Positions 10,267-22,130 are shown, numbered from the stretch's first letter. The stretch is 64,000 nt of DNA from Chelydra serpentina (GCA_037349315.1 JBAIAC010000042.1:7254001-7318000); one strand, 5' to 3'. Translations and numbers: made by a program. Notes: generated by a model not told the origin, from the sequence alone.

Positions 10267-11187
10267 ATGTCCAACCGAACCACCGTGACTGAGTTCCTTC
10301 TCCTGGGATTCACTGAAGTTCGGGAGGGGCAGATTTTGCACTTTGTGGTGTTTCTAGTGATTTACCTAGCAGCCATGGTGGGTAATCTTCTTATCTTCAT
10401 GGTCATAGCCTTCGACCACCACCTTCACACCCCCATGTACTTCTTCCTGATGAATCTGTCTGTCCTAGACCTTGGCTCCATCTCTGTCATCGTCCCGAAA
10501 TCCATGGCCAACTCCCTCATGAATACCAACTCCATTTCCTATGCTGGATGTGTTGCCCAAGTCTTTTTCCTCCTTTTTTTGTTGGTAGCGGATTTTTCCC
10601 TTCTCAACGTCATGGCGTACGACCGATATGTCGCCATCTGCCAACCTCTGCACTATGAGACAATGATGAACAGCAGAGCTTGTGTCCAAATGGCAGCCGG
10701 TGCCTGGATCATTGGAATTCTCTACTCTGTGCTACACACTGGGAACACATTTGCATTGACCTTCTGTAATGGCAACATGGTGGATCAGTTCTTCTGTGAA
10801 ATCCCCCAGCTACTGAAGCTCACTTGTTCTGACTCATATCTGAGTGAAGTTGGGGTTCTTTCCTTTAGTGGGTGTTTAGTCTTAGTCTGTTTTCTTTTTA
10901 TCATTGCGTCGTATGTTCAGATCTTCAAATCAGTGCTCAGGATCCCCTCTGAACAGGGCCGGCATAAAGCCTTCTCCACCTGCCTTCCTCACCTGACTGT
11001 GGTCTCCTTGTTTGTTTGCACTGCCGTCTTTGCCTACCTGAAACCCGCCTCCAGCTCCCCATCAAATCTGAATCTTGTGTTTGCTGTTCTTTATTCGCTA
11101 TTGCCACCAGTCATGAATCCAATTATCTACAGCATGAGGAACAAGGAGATGAAAGGTGCCCTGAGGAGACTGACTGGGTGTAGGTAA
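10267..11187 (+). CDS. Olfactory receptor, class II, OR14-like
   Basis: This encodes a predicted odorant-binding GPCR of 306 residues, the normal OR length, located in the cilia of olfactory neurons and signalling through a Golf-type G protein. It starts MSNRTT with an N-glycosylation sequon (NRT). It has seven hydrophobic segments and the family hallmarks GNLLIF (TM1), HTPMYFFLMNLS (TM2), MAYDRYVAICQPLHY (end of TM3), KAFSTCLPHL (TM6) and PIIYSMRNKE (TM7). The open frame extends 17 codons upstream, but those codons cross the splice acceptor at 10238, so I take the inner ATG. An ATTAAA at 11218 is a possible poly(A) signal. It is closest to the gene at 42026, its tandem duplicate, with about two dozen residue differences by eye. 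The OR14 label is by similarity of motifs recalled from turtle and bird receptors. Confidence 0.93.
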   Translation: MSNRTTVTEFLLLGFTEVREGQILHFVVFLVIYLAAMVGNLLIFMVIAFDHHLHTPMYFFLMNLSVLDLGSISVIVPKSMANSLMNTNSISYAGCVAQVFFLLFLLVADFSLLNVMAYDRYVAICQPLHYETMMNSRACVQMAAGAWIIGILYSVLHTGNTFALTFCNGNMVDQFFCEIPQLLKLTCSDSYLSEVGVLSFSGCLVLVCFLFIIASYVQIFKSVLRIPSEQGRHKAFSTCLPHLTVVSLFVCTAVFAYLKPASSSPSNLNLVFAVLYSLLPPVMNPIIYSMRNKEMKGALRRLTGCR

Positions 11188-12965
11188 TTTTAAGAATTAA
11201 TTTTCTGTCTTTCTCTAATTAAAGTTTCCTTACATAGTATATGTTCATTAATGTCAGTTATTTCCATGACCACAGAGCTTGCACACAAACAGGTGTGATT
11301 CTGATCTCAGTTGCCCCAATGCAAATCCAGATTAATTTGGCTGATGTCACTGCTGCTGGGGTGATTTACACCAGTAGAAAATCTGGTCCAGGTTTGGAAT
11401 AAATGGATGAAAATTGTGTGCGAGAGAAGAATCGGACTTTCATTCTGTGCCTAAACAATACCCGTTACACTGCTTGGCCACTTGCACCCATTCCATGGCC
11501 ACTGAAAACCATGATGGGTGTTGTCTTGCTTACTTGTGTGTAGAAATCAGGAGTGGCTTCATTGGAACCAAAGGAGTCAGACTGGTGTAAGACTTGGGTA
11601 GATCCTCCACATATCCATGTAGTTCTATTGACTTTCATGGGCTAAAGCAATTTGCAGCAACTGTGGATCTGGCCTACTGCCTCCAATGGAGCTGTACATC
11701 CATTGCCACCAGCTGGGGACTGGGCCCATTCTCTTATAATTCACCATTCATGGCCTAACCACTAGACGCTTCAGTGGAGATATGACTAAGCTGAGATATC
11801 AGCAGAGATATGGGTATGTTCTTCAAAATGAGGACTATTTTCCCAGGAATTTAAGATGGGATTTTCAAAGAGCCAGGCACCTGATTCCCCTTGGCTTTCA
11901 GTCTCTCCCAGCCATGCATTTCTGTGATTCTAAGATCTCTGGTGGATATCGAAGATTATGAGTCAATGAACCCACAGCTGCTTACCAGGGTATCATTGCC
12001 CAGTATAGACACCTGCACTTCATCACCTAAGGCCTGCTTTTCAAAGGTGTATTGGTGCCTGGTAGGTTTTTCTAAAGCAGCTTGATGTCCAAACCTTATT
12101 GATTTCAATGGGAGCTAGCTGCCCAGTTGCTTTTTAAAAACCCACTAGGTGCCAAAATACCCCCTGTGGCCTGGATACATAAAGAGACCCAGGTGTGGTG
12201 ACCCGCAGTGCAGCAACACCTAACTTTTAGACACCTAGAAAATCACTGGGACAACAATAGGGTCACACGCAGTCTGAGTCAGGCCCCCAGGCTCCCTATT
12301 CGACGAATAGGGAGAGACAGACACCTAAGATTGGGAGCCACAAAAGCCAGCATGCTAGGAGTGGAGGTGCCTGAGCTAGCTATTGGGAGATGTCGAGGAG
12401 AGGAGTGTTTGCTAGCTCTGAGAGAGACGCCTAAGTCCAGTCAGTGAGGCCCCGTCTCTGCTAGTGGACCACAAACCAGGGGAAGATAGGTGCATGCTCG
12501 TTCCGGGGCCCGATCTGGTAGTACCCAATACTTGATGACATTGAATGGACAGTCCCATCTAATCAAACATACCTCGCCCTCCCAAACACCCACCCACCAA
12601 AAACATCTGGAACAAAGAAACAAATCCACCCACCAACAAAATACAGCACATCCTCCTATAACGGACACCTGGGGACCCAAGCCATTTGTTCATTCATACC
12701 AGGGGTTCATTTTAGCAAAAGAGCCCTACTGCCATGACTGATACCTTGAGCTCCATGGCCATGGCGGACGCTGATAGGTCTTCTGGCCCTGGGTTGGTAG
12801 TGGGGGCTGAGAGCTCCTCCAGCCTCGGGGCCATGGTGGGGGCAGAATTTTACTCCCCACCCTGAAAAAAGGAGAAGAGCCAGAGAACCCATGATGTCCA
12901 CTAGTGAGTTTGATATGGTAACTGATTTTATGTGGAAAGTGCTGATACCATGGTGATGGGTGGCA
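11188..12965. other. 3' flank of OR14, non-coding
   Basis: No gene is seen. The stretch is matched by 42947-44725 in unit 2, and its first 500 bases are matched in inverse by 25240-25740, the 3' flank of the minus-strand OR14. Bases 12440-12640 carry repeated ccacccacc and caaagaaacaaa words that recur in inverse near 23470-23600. The 79-108 aa ORFs here have no recognisable domains. Confidence 0.7.
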
Positions 12966-14048
12966 GTACAAAATGGACGGTGGATGAATGGACGGTAAGG
13001 TGGATAGAAAACTGGCTGGATGGTCGCGCTCAATGGGTAGTGATCAATGGCTCCATGTCTAGTTGGCAGCCGGTATCAAGTGGAGTGCCCCAAGGGTCGG
13101 TGCTGGGGCCCGTTTTGTTCAATATCTTCATCAACGATCTGGAGGATGGTGTGGACTGCACCCTTAGCAAGTTTGCAGATGACACTAAACTGGGAGGAGT
13201 GGTAAATACGATGCAGGGTAGGGATAGGATACAGAGGAACCTAGACAAATTAGAGGATTGGGCCAAAAGAAATCTGATGAGGTTCAACAAGGACAAGTGC
13301 AGAGTCCTGCACTTAGGACAGAAGAATCCCATGCACTGCTACAGACTAGGGACCGAATATCTGGGCAGCAGTTCTGCAGAAAAGGACCTAGGGGTTACAG
13401 TGGATGAAAAGATGAATATGAGTCAACAGTTGCCAAGAAGGCTAACGCATTTTGGGATGTATAACGAGGGGCATTTCCAGCAGATCGAGGGACGTGATTA
13501 TTCCCCTCTATTTGGCACTGGTGAGGCCTCATTTGGAGTACTGTGTCCAGTTTTGGGCCCCACACTACAAGAAGGATGTGGATAAATTGGAAATGGTCCA
13601 GCGGAGGGCAACAAAAATGATTAGGGGGCTGGAGCACATGACTTATGAGGAGAGGCTGAGGGAACTGGGATTGTTTAACCTGCAGAAGAGAAGAATGATG
13701 GGGGATTTGATTGCTGCTTTCAACTACCTGAAAGGGGTTCCAAAGAGGATGGATATAGACTGTTCTCAGTGGTAGAAGATGACAGAACAAGGAGTAATGG
13801 TCTCAAGTTGCAGAGGGGGAGGTTTAGGTTGGATATTAGGAAAAACTTTTTCACTAGTAGGGTGGTGAAGCACTGGAATGGGTTACCTAGGGAGGTGGTG
13901 GAATCTCCTTCCTTAGAGGTTTTTAAGGTCAGTCTTGACAAAGCCCTGGCTGGGATGATTTAGTTGGGGTTGGTCCTGCTTTGAGCAGGGGGTTGGACTA
14001 GATGACCTCCTGAAGTCCCTTACAACCCTGAGATTCTATGATTCTATG
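12966..14048 (+). mobile_element. CR1 LINE, 5'-truncated, post-duplication insertion
   Basis: The plus strand encodes the C-terminal part of CR1 ORF2, including [20 protein letters not shown] and an intact FADDTKL catalytic box (about 13170). The frame is broken near 13430 and again near 13740. It ends with the CR1 tail attctatgattctatg at 14032-14048. Unit 2 has the uninterrupted site at about 44726, so this copy arrived after the duplication or was removed cleanly from unit 2. Its sequence is close to the long CR1 at 45635-50461. Confidence 0.93.
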
Positions 14049-14595
14049 AAAAGTCTCACACTGATGGATGGATCAATAGTTAGAGCGATCTGTATGGGGA
14101 TGGACAGATAGTTAGAGTGTGATACGTTCATGGAGGATAGGTCCATCAATGCCTATTAACCAGAGGGTCAGGGATGCACCCCGTGCTTTGGGTGTCCCTA
14201 TGCCTCTGACTGCCAGATGCTGGGATTGGACAACACAGGATGGGTCACTCTATAGTTGCCCCGTTCTGTTCATTCTCTCTGAAGCATCTGACATTGGCCA
14301 CTGTGTGAAGACAGGATAATGGGCTAGATAAACCATTAGTCTGAGCCAGGATTGCCATTCGTATATTTTTAGATAGACAGATAGATAAATGTTAATCTTA
14401 TTTATATAGGTGTAAATGTATTGTAACTGCATTGGTGTGAGTGGAGTTTTTCTAGATATTTACCAGCGTAAATCTCTCAGCGTGCATAAACGGATTGCAC
14501 ATTTATATTCTCATGGAAACAGTAATGTCAACAGTTGATTATATTTATAAAGAAACACAGAATGAGATGATGGTCATGGGAGAAAGATGGCCATT

Positions 14596-15140
14596 TTATT
14601 TTCTGCAGAATAGCCTTGACCCAATCATTTTCCATAGGGCAGCATTGATATCCTTGTTCCTCAGGCTATAAATGATCGGATTCATCACGGGGTGAACACC
14701 ACGGAATACAAAACAGTGACCATGAGATCCAGACCTGAGATTGAGCTGGAGGTGGGTTTAATATAGGCGAAACTAGCAGTGTAAACAAACATGGAGATCA
14801 CAATGAGGTGAGGGAGGCAGGTAGAGAAGGCTTTATGCCGGCACTGCTCAGAGGGGATTCTCAGCACTGTTTTGAAGATCAGAACACATGACACAATTAT
14901 TAAAACAAAGCACCTTAAGGCAAAGTACATGCTAAAGGCAATAACCCCAGTTTCACTGAGATAAGAGTCATAGCAAGCACGTTTGAGGAGCTGGCGGATT
15001 TCACAGAAGAACTGATACATCTCATTGTCTCCACAGAAGATCATTTCAAACGTATTACCAGTGTGCAGTGCAGAATTCAGAACTCCACTGATCCAGGTAC
15101 TGGCTGCCATTCAGACACAAGCTCTCCTGTTCTTGATCTC
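14596..15140 (-). pseudogene. OR14-like olfactory receptor pseudogene, 5'-truncated
   Basis: The minus strand encodes only the second half of an OR, from the intracellular loop after TM3 to the C-terminus. Visible motifs are LHTGNTF, FFCEIRQLLK, KTVLRIPSEQ, KAFSTCLPHL and, in another frame, MNPIIYSLRNK. There is a stop just before MAAS, a +1-type frameshift near 14690, and no TM1-TM3. The break point at about 15140 is shared with the unit 2 copy (near 50650), so truncation predates the duplication. Confidence 0.9.
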
Positions 15141-16700
15141 CTCCAAGTCCACCTGTCCTCCTTGTCAGATAGGTTTTAGCTGCTTGTTTCAATTCTCTCC
15201 CTGAATTTAAAGGCACTAATCTGTATGAAACAAATTTTGTGGGCTATCAGCTTTGCTGCTTACTCAGTTTTACCATCTGGCAGCTACATCTCAGAAACAG
15301 AAATAAAAAGTGATAAAATAGAGTGAAATGATCATATAATTGTACAAGATTTGCATTCCCCAGTCTTTCTTAAAGCTCAGTTTCCAATTAAGGGTGGTCA
15401 GAAATTTTCTGCTTAAATTGTTTTCAAAGGAATATTGTGGTTTTAATTAATCAAATTTTCATAGAAAGTCTCAGGTATCCTCAAATATCTTTCACTGATA
15501 CTTCATTTGAAGGACATAAATTCCACACCGTGTATAGGTCAAGCATAAGAGTTTATTACGTCAGCGCTGCTGGAGTGTCACCTTACTTATTAGGCGAAGA
15601 GACACTGCCAATCAATTGATTACAATGGAATACATGGATTTTCCATGGGCGTGGGAAAGTGATGAGGTGGGCAGTTCACACCCCGGGATAGGCTAGCAGC
15701 AAGACAAGATAAGCACATTAGCCCAATGGTCAAAAGATCACATAATGTCTCCGCCCATGGTCTCAAGTTCACAAATTAACATTTAATTAGTACTTTAATT
15801 AAATGTATTAGTAACTTATGTATATGTTGAATTCGATTTGGGGTCCATAGGAATGAAGTAGCCCCTCTGATCATTTAACAGATGCATTCCTAGGGATTAA
15901 AGCAAAAACAGTGAAAAGTATATGATAATAAGAATTGCTTTCTTTGTGTGTTAAGGCAGGCTTGGTCCCTGGGAAAGACAGGTGGGAGGCTTTATCTTTA
16001 TACTGACATGCCAACCCTTCATAAACTCAAGGTTGGTTTGTGGGAAGATCTTCTCCCTACAGAAGAAACTAACACAACAGGGACAGGACGCCTTTGTCCC
16101 ACATTTGCAACTTTAGAGAAGATACAATTATTTAGTTATTTCTTCAACATCTGGTATATTGCTGACTAGACTTAACAAACAAAGCAAGGCTATCTCTTGT
16201 TCATTCTGTTTTCTCTGAGCTAATCACTATTCACTAGGCCTCTGGCCTCTTAGCCAAACTCTGGACTTTTGGGCCTCTAAAAGTTGACACAAGTCCATAG
16301 GCCAAATTGTTATATAAGCAGCACATGGATTTTAACCCTTCGTCATTTATATACATAGGATAATTGAAAACCCATGGTTTTTTGGGTGGATCTAGGCAGA
16401 AAAAAATCAGTTTTCTGCAAATTATAGCTGAAAATGTTCGTTTCTCAGTGGCCAATTTGGGGGTATTCTATGAAACCCCAATTTTTTGGGGGAAAAAATT
16501 CTGATAGGCTCTAGATGTTTGATTGACTTGATAGCAAAGGTCTTAAAGATTTTCAAACATAATTCAAATTTATGTTCTTAAATTAGCCCTATATATTAAT
16601 ATTCTAACATATTTAATTGAAATGGCAAATTTACTGTGCTGGTCTTTGTGTAAGTTTTACCAGCTTGCGATGCATTCGAGCCCCCAGTGTTAGGAATCAT
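15141..16700. other. Non-coding OR upstream-type sequence
   Basis: No gene is seen. It is matched by 50690-51480 in part. Segments around ttaaagctcag (15372) and tgaaatggcaaatttact (16618) recur near 17615 and 17960, near 20110, and near 50955, 59195 and 60895. I read these as ancient copies of one OR upstream region. The sequence is AT-rich, with no open frame of note. Confidence 0.6.
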
Positions 16701-16706
16701 GGGTCA

Positions 16707-16708
16707 TT

Positions 16709-16762
<54 letters not shown>

Positions 16763-16790
16763 CATCCATCTATCTATCTATCTATCCACC
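16707..16790. repeat. (ATCT)n microsatellite
   Basis: The tetranucleotide tatc/atct is repeated about 20 times with two ccat interruptions. The matching locus in unit 2 is 51484-51569. The translated ORF reading of it (repeated LSIY) is not a gene. Confidence 0.98.
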
Positions 16791-16799
16791 CACTGCCAG

Positions 16800-18469
16800 G
16801 ATTGTTTGGTTCTCTCTCTCATGCCTCCATCACTGTATTATCCAGCAGTAATTGCCGTGTCCCTTCTCTGGATGTCCTGAGTTGCTGGGTCTTGCTGCAG
16901 TTCCTGGCACACAGGGATCTACTCCACAGATGTGTGCTCCCTGCTACCCACCTTGGGCAGGCTTCGATGAGAGGTGATGGACTAAATGGGATGAGGGACT
17001 GAAAGCCCCTCCCAGCTCTAGAGAGGGCCAGGCAGAGGAAGGAGGAGAGTGGAGTGGAAAGGAAGTTGTGTTCAGCACTGGCAAATGGAGAGAAGCATGA
17101 GAGAATGTCGTGCTTGGAGGTGGGAGGGAAGGAAGCAGGGGTGGGGGGCTGTTCCCTGGGGCTGGGAGCATATCAGGGGAGTGGGGCTGAGCAGAGGAGG
17201 AGACTGGTGGGCAGAGTGGTTCAGTAGGGATCTCTGAGGAAGCTGTCAGGAACTCTGTGTGGGGAATTGGCTCTGGCCGTGGGAGGGGGAATCTCCAAGA
17301 ATGGGGACCGAGAGCATCCATGAGGTGGAGGGTTGTGAGAAAGGAGGGTGGGGATTAGGAGATGGGGGATTGTTTTGGGTTCTGGGCTGTGAGAGGCAGA
17401 GAGAAGGAGACACCTGGGGACTAGAGTAAGAGCGATCAGAGGGTGGAGCATGCGGTAGAGGCTGGAGTCAAAGGGCCTGAATCTTCTTTCCCTGAAACCA
17501 GACATACTTCAGTGTAACACCATGGACTTACCCTGAGATGAGTGACATGGGAATCAGCCCCATTGACTCTAGCGGGGTTACTCCTGATTTACACCAGTGT
17601 GAGAGGGAAATCAGTTTAAAGCTCAGTTTCCAAATAGAGGTGGATGGAGATTTTCCGTCCACTTATTTTTCAAAAAAAGGATTTTCAATTAAATGGAAAA
17701 TGTCCAGGGAAAGTGTCTGCTATTCTTAAAAAAAACCTTCTTTTTTTTTTGCAACCAAAATCCCCAATTTTCTTTTGTTTGCAACTTAACATTTTCAATT
17801 TACAGCAGGTTTTAGTTGAAAATAAATTTGTTTTTGATGGCGAAATCCTGAAAACGTTTCTGATTTCAGGTTTCTGATGCAGTCAAAATTTTGCACTTAC
17901 TTTTTTTCTAGATGTAAGGCCTTACATTTGCTCTGAATATTAATCCCCAAATATATTTTATTGAAATCGTGAATTTACTGTGCTTGTCATTGTGGATTTT
18001 CCTGCAAATTGTGATTTATTCAGTCCTCCAGCACCAGGGTTCTTTGGTTATTATTTCTAGATCTCCATCATCCCTACCACTGTAGTATCTAGAAGGCCAA
18101 GGCACAGCTACGTAAGAGTCCTTTCACCGCTCACTCATAGGTGCTGGAACTATGGGTGCTGGAGGTGCACCCCCGGCTTGAAGTAATAACAACAACCCAA
18201 ATACATGGTTTCTGCTTTCAGTACCCCACACTATGATATTTGATCCAGCACCACTGCCCTCACTCTGAGAATGAACTGACTGAACTAGATTCAAGCCTGT
18301 TGCTCTCTGTAGATCAGCTGTGGGTAGCTGATTTTGAGTTTCTCTGACATTAGAGGGCTGATGCTGTAGGATCTATTTCCTAAGGGCTTGCGAGACTCAC
18401 TCTTTGAAGCCCTGCACAGCTCAGAAGTTTAGGCCCAGAGGCAAAAGTTCATAAACAAATGGATTTCAA
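16800..18469. other. Non-coding; no gene seen
   Basis: Bases 16800-17600 are matched by 51570-52370. Bases 17616-18140 are matched by 59195-59750 after a jump of about 6.8 kb in unit 2. The G-rich part at 17000-17460 yields long proline-rich minus ORFs, but they have no domain and are not conserved in frame between the two copies. Confidence 0.65.
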
Positions 18470-18560
18470 GCCAAAAGGTGCCATTATGATCCCCTAGTCT
18501 AACCCCTGCAGTGCACAGACCCTAGGATCTCCCTCAGGGTACCCTGACTCCCGCCCATCT
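18470..18560. repeat. LINE-type dispersed repeat tail
   Basis: The text ttcaagccaaaaggtgccat followed by gatcccctagtc resembles the same repeat tail seen at 6590 and 24090. The unit 2 copy is about 59870-59960. The family (old CR1/L3-like) is inferred. Confidence 0.5.
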
Positions 18561-18864
18561 TCTAATCTGTGAGCCAGAATTACAAAGGGATTTAGGCTCC
18601 TAAAAATGGAGACAGGCACCTAAAGGGATTTATCCAAGCTCCTATGTGAGCTAGATGGCTAAGTCCCATGGCCATTCAATGGGAGTTAGGTGCCTAACCT
18701 GCTTATCTGCTAAGGTAAATTCCACTAGATACCTGTTACCATCTATATGTGCCTAAACCCCTTTGTAAAATATTAATCATATATCTATCTTGATCACTTC
18801 CAAGGTCTGCACTTCTTTTGAACGTCAGAAAAATGAAGGCTGCAGTTTGCAAAGGAGTCTAAGG

Positions 18865-19111
18865 GAGTAAGGCAGTGGTCCCCAATCCTTTCTATTGCAA
18901 TAGCATATTCATGTTCCCAGAAGCGGCTTCATCGAGAAGTGTCGCCGCCAAAATACCGCCGAGAAGGCCAAAATGCCGCCGGAGGTATTTCGGCGGCTGG
19001 TTGTCCAGTGGCCGCGCTCCTCAGCAGTGGGTTGTCTGGCGGGTGCACATAAATGCCCTGGCGGGCACCATAGTGCCCACAGGCACCACGTTGGGCACCA
19101 CTGGAGTAAGG
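18865..19111. mobile_element. hAT-type non-autonomous transposon with 8-bp target-site duplication
   Basis: The element at 18873-19103 (231 bp) begins cagtggtccccaa and ends ttgggcaccactg, a clear terminal inverted repeat of the hAT kind. It is bracketed by the exact 8-mer gagtaagg (18865-18872 and 19104-19111). Unit 2 has one copy of gagtaagg at 60266-60273 and no element: a perfect empty site. There is no transposase ORF. Confidence 0.95.
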
Positions 19112-19362
19112 CATGTACATATTGGGAACCTAACTCCCTTAGATTCCCCTGAGAATCCCAGTCAGAAATTATAACAAGTACAGCCATGCAGCAGAGGTTA
19201 GAGGTGATCAAGACTCTAGAGTTCCTGTGATCTAAGCCCAGATAGTCAGCTCAGGTCCTGCACATTTTGTGACTCAATTTCTCCAACTGTATCATGGGAG
19301 TTAATTCCTGAGCATGGATAGGTAATTCACAATGAATCATTTATTCAGACCTGACCCACAAT

Positions 19363-19713
19363 TTATTTGGCCTTCTCAGAGGCATTTTGGCAGCGATGCT
19401 TCTCGATGATGCCGCTTCTCGGCGGCATTTCGGCGGCTGGTCGTTCGGCGCCCGCCACACTCTTCTGGGAACATGAATATGCTATTGCAATAGAAAGGGG
19501 GAGCGATAGTTCAGTGCTTTGAGCATTGGCCTGCTAAACCCAGGCTTGTGAGTTCAATCCTTGAGGGGGCCGTTTAGGGATCTGGGGCAAAAATCTGTGA
19601 GGGGACAATACTCGGTCCTGATAGTGAAGGCAGGGGACTAGACTCAATGACCTTTCAAGGTCGTTCCAGTTCTAGGAGATTGGCATATCACCATTTTATT
19701 TTTTTATTTTTTT
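19363..19713. mobile_element. Composite insert: hAT-type fragment plus tRNA-derived SINE
   Basis: Bases about 19380-19497 contain an inverted piece of the same hAT family as 18873 (shared gctattgcaatagaaa and cggcggcatttcggcggc words). Bases 19498-19690 are a tRNA-derived SINE with an A-box-like tagttcagtg and a B-box-like gagttcaatcc, followed by a tail with gactagactcaatgacc. It resembles the cryptodiran turtle Cry/PolIII SINE. The whole insert is missing from unit 2 at about 60520. Confidence 0.75.
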
Positions 19714-20930
19714 TATTTTCTCCATGCAGATACTTATAGACTATGATCAAGTCATCCCTGAACCTTCTAGTTGTTAAGCTAGCTGTTAATCAATTTTTTA
19801 ATGGAAAATCGTGTTTTCAATTAAACAATTTTTTTCTCAGAATCTGTCTGCTTTCCTGGAAAATTTTGATTATTCTTGGAAAGAAAGACATTTTGGGTTT
19901 TCAGCTTAAAATTTCCAGGTTTCAGATGTTTTTCTTTGACTGTCAAAATGCTGGTTTATGGTGAAAATTCAAAATTTTCCAGAGAGGAAAAAAATTCTGG
20001 CCAGCAGCAAATGTTTTCATTAAATTGACACTAAATGTCTAAAAGAGTTGAGATTGTCATTTCACATTTATGTTCTTAAATTTCCCCTGTATATTAATCC
20101 CCCCAAATATGTAACTGAAATAGCAAACTTACTGTGCTAGTCTATGTGGAATTTGTCTCAGCTTGTGATGCAGTTGATTCTCAGGCATCAGAATTCTTTG
20201 GACATTATCTATCTATCTATCTATCTATCGCTGTGTTATCCAGCAGCCATTGCCGTGTCCCTTCGTTGGATATCCTGAGTTGCTGGGTCTCTTTTCAGTT
20301 CCTAGCAGACAGGGATCCACTCCACAAATGGGCGCTCCCTGCTCCCTTCCTAGGGCAGGCATGCCTGAGCATGGATGGACTAAATAGGATGAGGGACTGA
20401 AAGCCCCTCCCAGCTCTAGAGATGATCCCGGCTTGTGCAAGCTTCAGAGATGGTAACAGCACAGGATGTACCGGCCCAGGGGCAAAATAGCTGAATCCGG
20501 TTTCCAGGGCTGGAAGCCAAGCTCCAATCTCACCTCTGAGGAAATTGCCCTGACAACCTGCCCTCACTGAGCCTAAATCCACAGAGGTGGAATTCCACCT
20601 GCCCTGGATCTCACATGATGGCAGCATTCCTGGAAGGACCCTTGGCTAAAAACAAGGCAGGGCTGAGACTCAAAGTGTGTACCCAGGGGTTTGCAGAAAT
20701 AAATATAGATTTATAGCACAAACATGTGAGCTACAATATCTAAGAGTCCAGTAGCACAATAATTTCAGCTGTCCTGGAATGGTCTGTTCCTTGACTCCAC
20801 ATGATTTATTAGCTCCTCTGGGGGAGCACAGATGTTTTTTCTCGTGCTTTGCACCAGCAGCTCTTGGGAGGCAGCCACCAGAAGAACCCACAGCTCAGGC
20901 GGCCCGGGCTGTTTGTAGTTGGTCACTAAG
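19714..20930. other. Non-coding OR upstream-type sequence
   Basis: No gene is seen. It is matched by 60530-61755 in unit 2, and it contains a short ATCT microsatellite at 20203-20230 that is much longer in unit 2 (60990-61060). Confidence 0.7.
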
Positions 20931-21150
20931 GGTACGTCTATACTTACGTGTCCGGTCGGAGGCACGGGATCGATGTTCTGGGTTCGATTTATCGCGTCTT
21001 GTCTACACGCGATAAATCGAACCAGGAAGTGCTCCCCCGTCGACGCCGGTAATCCTGCTCTGCGAACGGAGCAGGCGGAGTCGACGGGGGAGCCTGCGCG
21101 CTGCGTGTGGACCACAGGTAAGTTCGAACTAAGATACTTCAACTTCAGCG
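20931..21150. mobile_element. DNA transposon, relative of 246-540, right end incomplete
   Basis: It begins gggtacgtctatact and contains the same tcgatttatcgcgtct, ctcccccgtcgac and gtcgacgggggagcctgc blocks as the element at 246-540. The right terminal repeat is missing. At the matching point of unit 2 (61755) only ggtacg remains, so unit 2 may have lost the element by deletion. Confidence 0.7.
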
Positions 21151-21159
21151 TCCCGGGAC

Positions 21160-21984
21160 AGAGAAGCAAAGATTAACAAGGCTAGGTCCTGAACAGGTGT
21201 AAATTGACACACTTCCAGATTTCTCAGCTCAGCTAGACCAGCACCAATGTAGGGTAGCTCCACTGACATCATAAGTTTAATGCTGTCAAGGTTCTGGGTT
21301 AAACTCAGTAGTGACATAAACACTGGTGTAAGTTACTTGTATGTCATCATTGTATTATACATAGACTTGAAAAGATTAGATTTGTATTGGTAAATATCAA
21401 TAAACTTGGATTGCACCGTGCACATATAAAGCGACTGAAAATATTTCCATCGATAATAATCAAAATTTACAGACAGGCAAAATAAGAAAAATGCAGCTTG
21501 AGAATTTATTAGAGTTTGATGTAAGGCTATTTACTTTGTATATTTTGACAAAGGATGTTGATAATTTGTGTTTTAACGGTTATAAAGCTTCAGCTTGTTG
21601 AATCTCAACTTCTACTGTCATTAAATAACAATTGTCTGACCGCCCCCACACCATAATTTTGTACAACTGTGAAAATTTAAATTGGTAAAAAAATTAAAAA
21701 TAAATTATTACAAACATAATTTTGTGCAACTGTGAAAAATTAAATAGATAAAAATTGAGAATAAACCCACTACAAATAAACATTGGTATCTTCCGTTGAA
21801 ATTATAAAAGAATAAAAATCAACTTCTCCCAAGCCTCGTTATAACCTTGGTGTAAGTGAGAAAGTCTCATTACATGTGCTGATCTGATATTCATGCCCCA
21901 CCCAGGGTAAATTAAGTCACATCCAAGATGAGAAGGGATAGGGCCAGTCCTTGACCTAACAACAATCTCATTTTGTCATAAAGG
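21160..21984. other. AT-rich non-coding stretch
   Basis: No gene is seen. It is matched by 61760-62510 up to base 21670, where unit 2 is interrupted by the LTR element at 62511. Confidence 0.7.
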
Positions 21985-22130
21985 CAGATTTCTATTTGAT
22001 TGTGACAGTCAGCGAAGCAAAATCTGCTGAAGAAAGGGAGAAAGATTTGGGCAACGCATCCAGAATAAGAAATCAATCTGAGGGAAATGTCCATGGATTT
22101 GGAAAGGGTGACAGAGAGGGAGCTTAGGTA
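21985..22130 (-). pseudogene. OR14-like receptor fragment (TM2-TM3)
   Basis: The minus strand reads VTLSKSMD and then ISYSGCVAQIFL, the segment linking TM2 to TM3 in the OR14 genes of this window. Only about 45 codons are recognisable. It lies 560 bases from another OR14 fragment on the opposite strand, so the original gene or genes have been rearranged. Confidence 0.75.

Larger units (their letters stand above)
1..21670. repeat. Tandem segmental duplication, unit 1
   Basis: This block matches 29407-62510 in the same order and orientation. Matched landmarks are the CR1 fragment at 541-1712, the OR4-like pseudogene, the degenerate minisatellite, the intact OR14, the OR14 pseudogene near 15 kb and the ATCT microsatellites at 16.7 and 20.2 kb. 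The offset is about 29.4 kb at the start and grows to about 40.8 kb at the end because unit 2 carries more insertions. Long stretches between the features are near-identical by eye, so the duplication looks fairly recent. The match is lost at 21670, where unit 2 is interrupted by an LTR retrotransposon, so the true unit probably extends to about 29406. Exact identity was not computed. Confidence 0.93.

Noticed and set aside
16707..16790. Short regular repeats as a possible CRISPR-like array
   Set aside because: It is a pure tetranucleotide microsatellite with no spacers, in animal DNA.
19498..19600. Functional tRNA gene
   Set aside because: It has A- and B-box-like words but no cloverleaf I could fold, and it continues into a SINE body.
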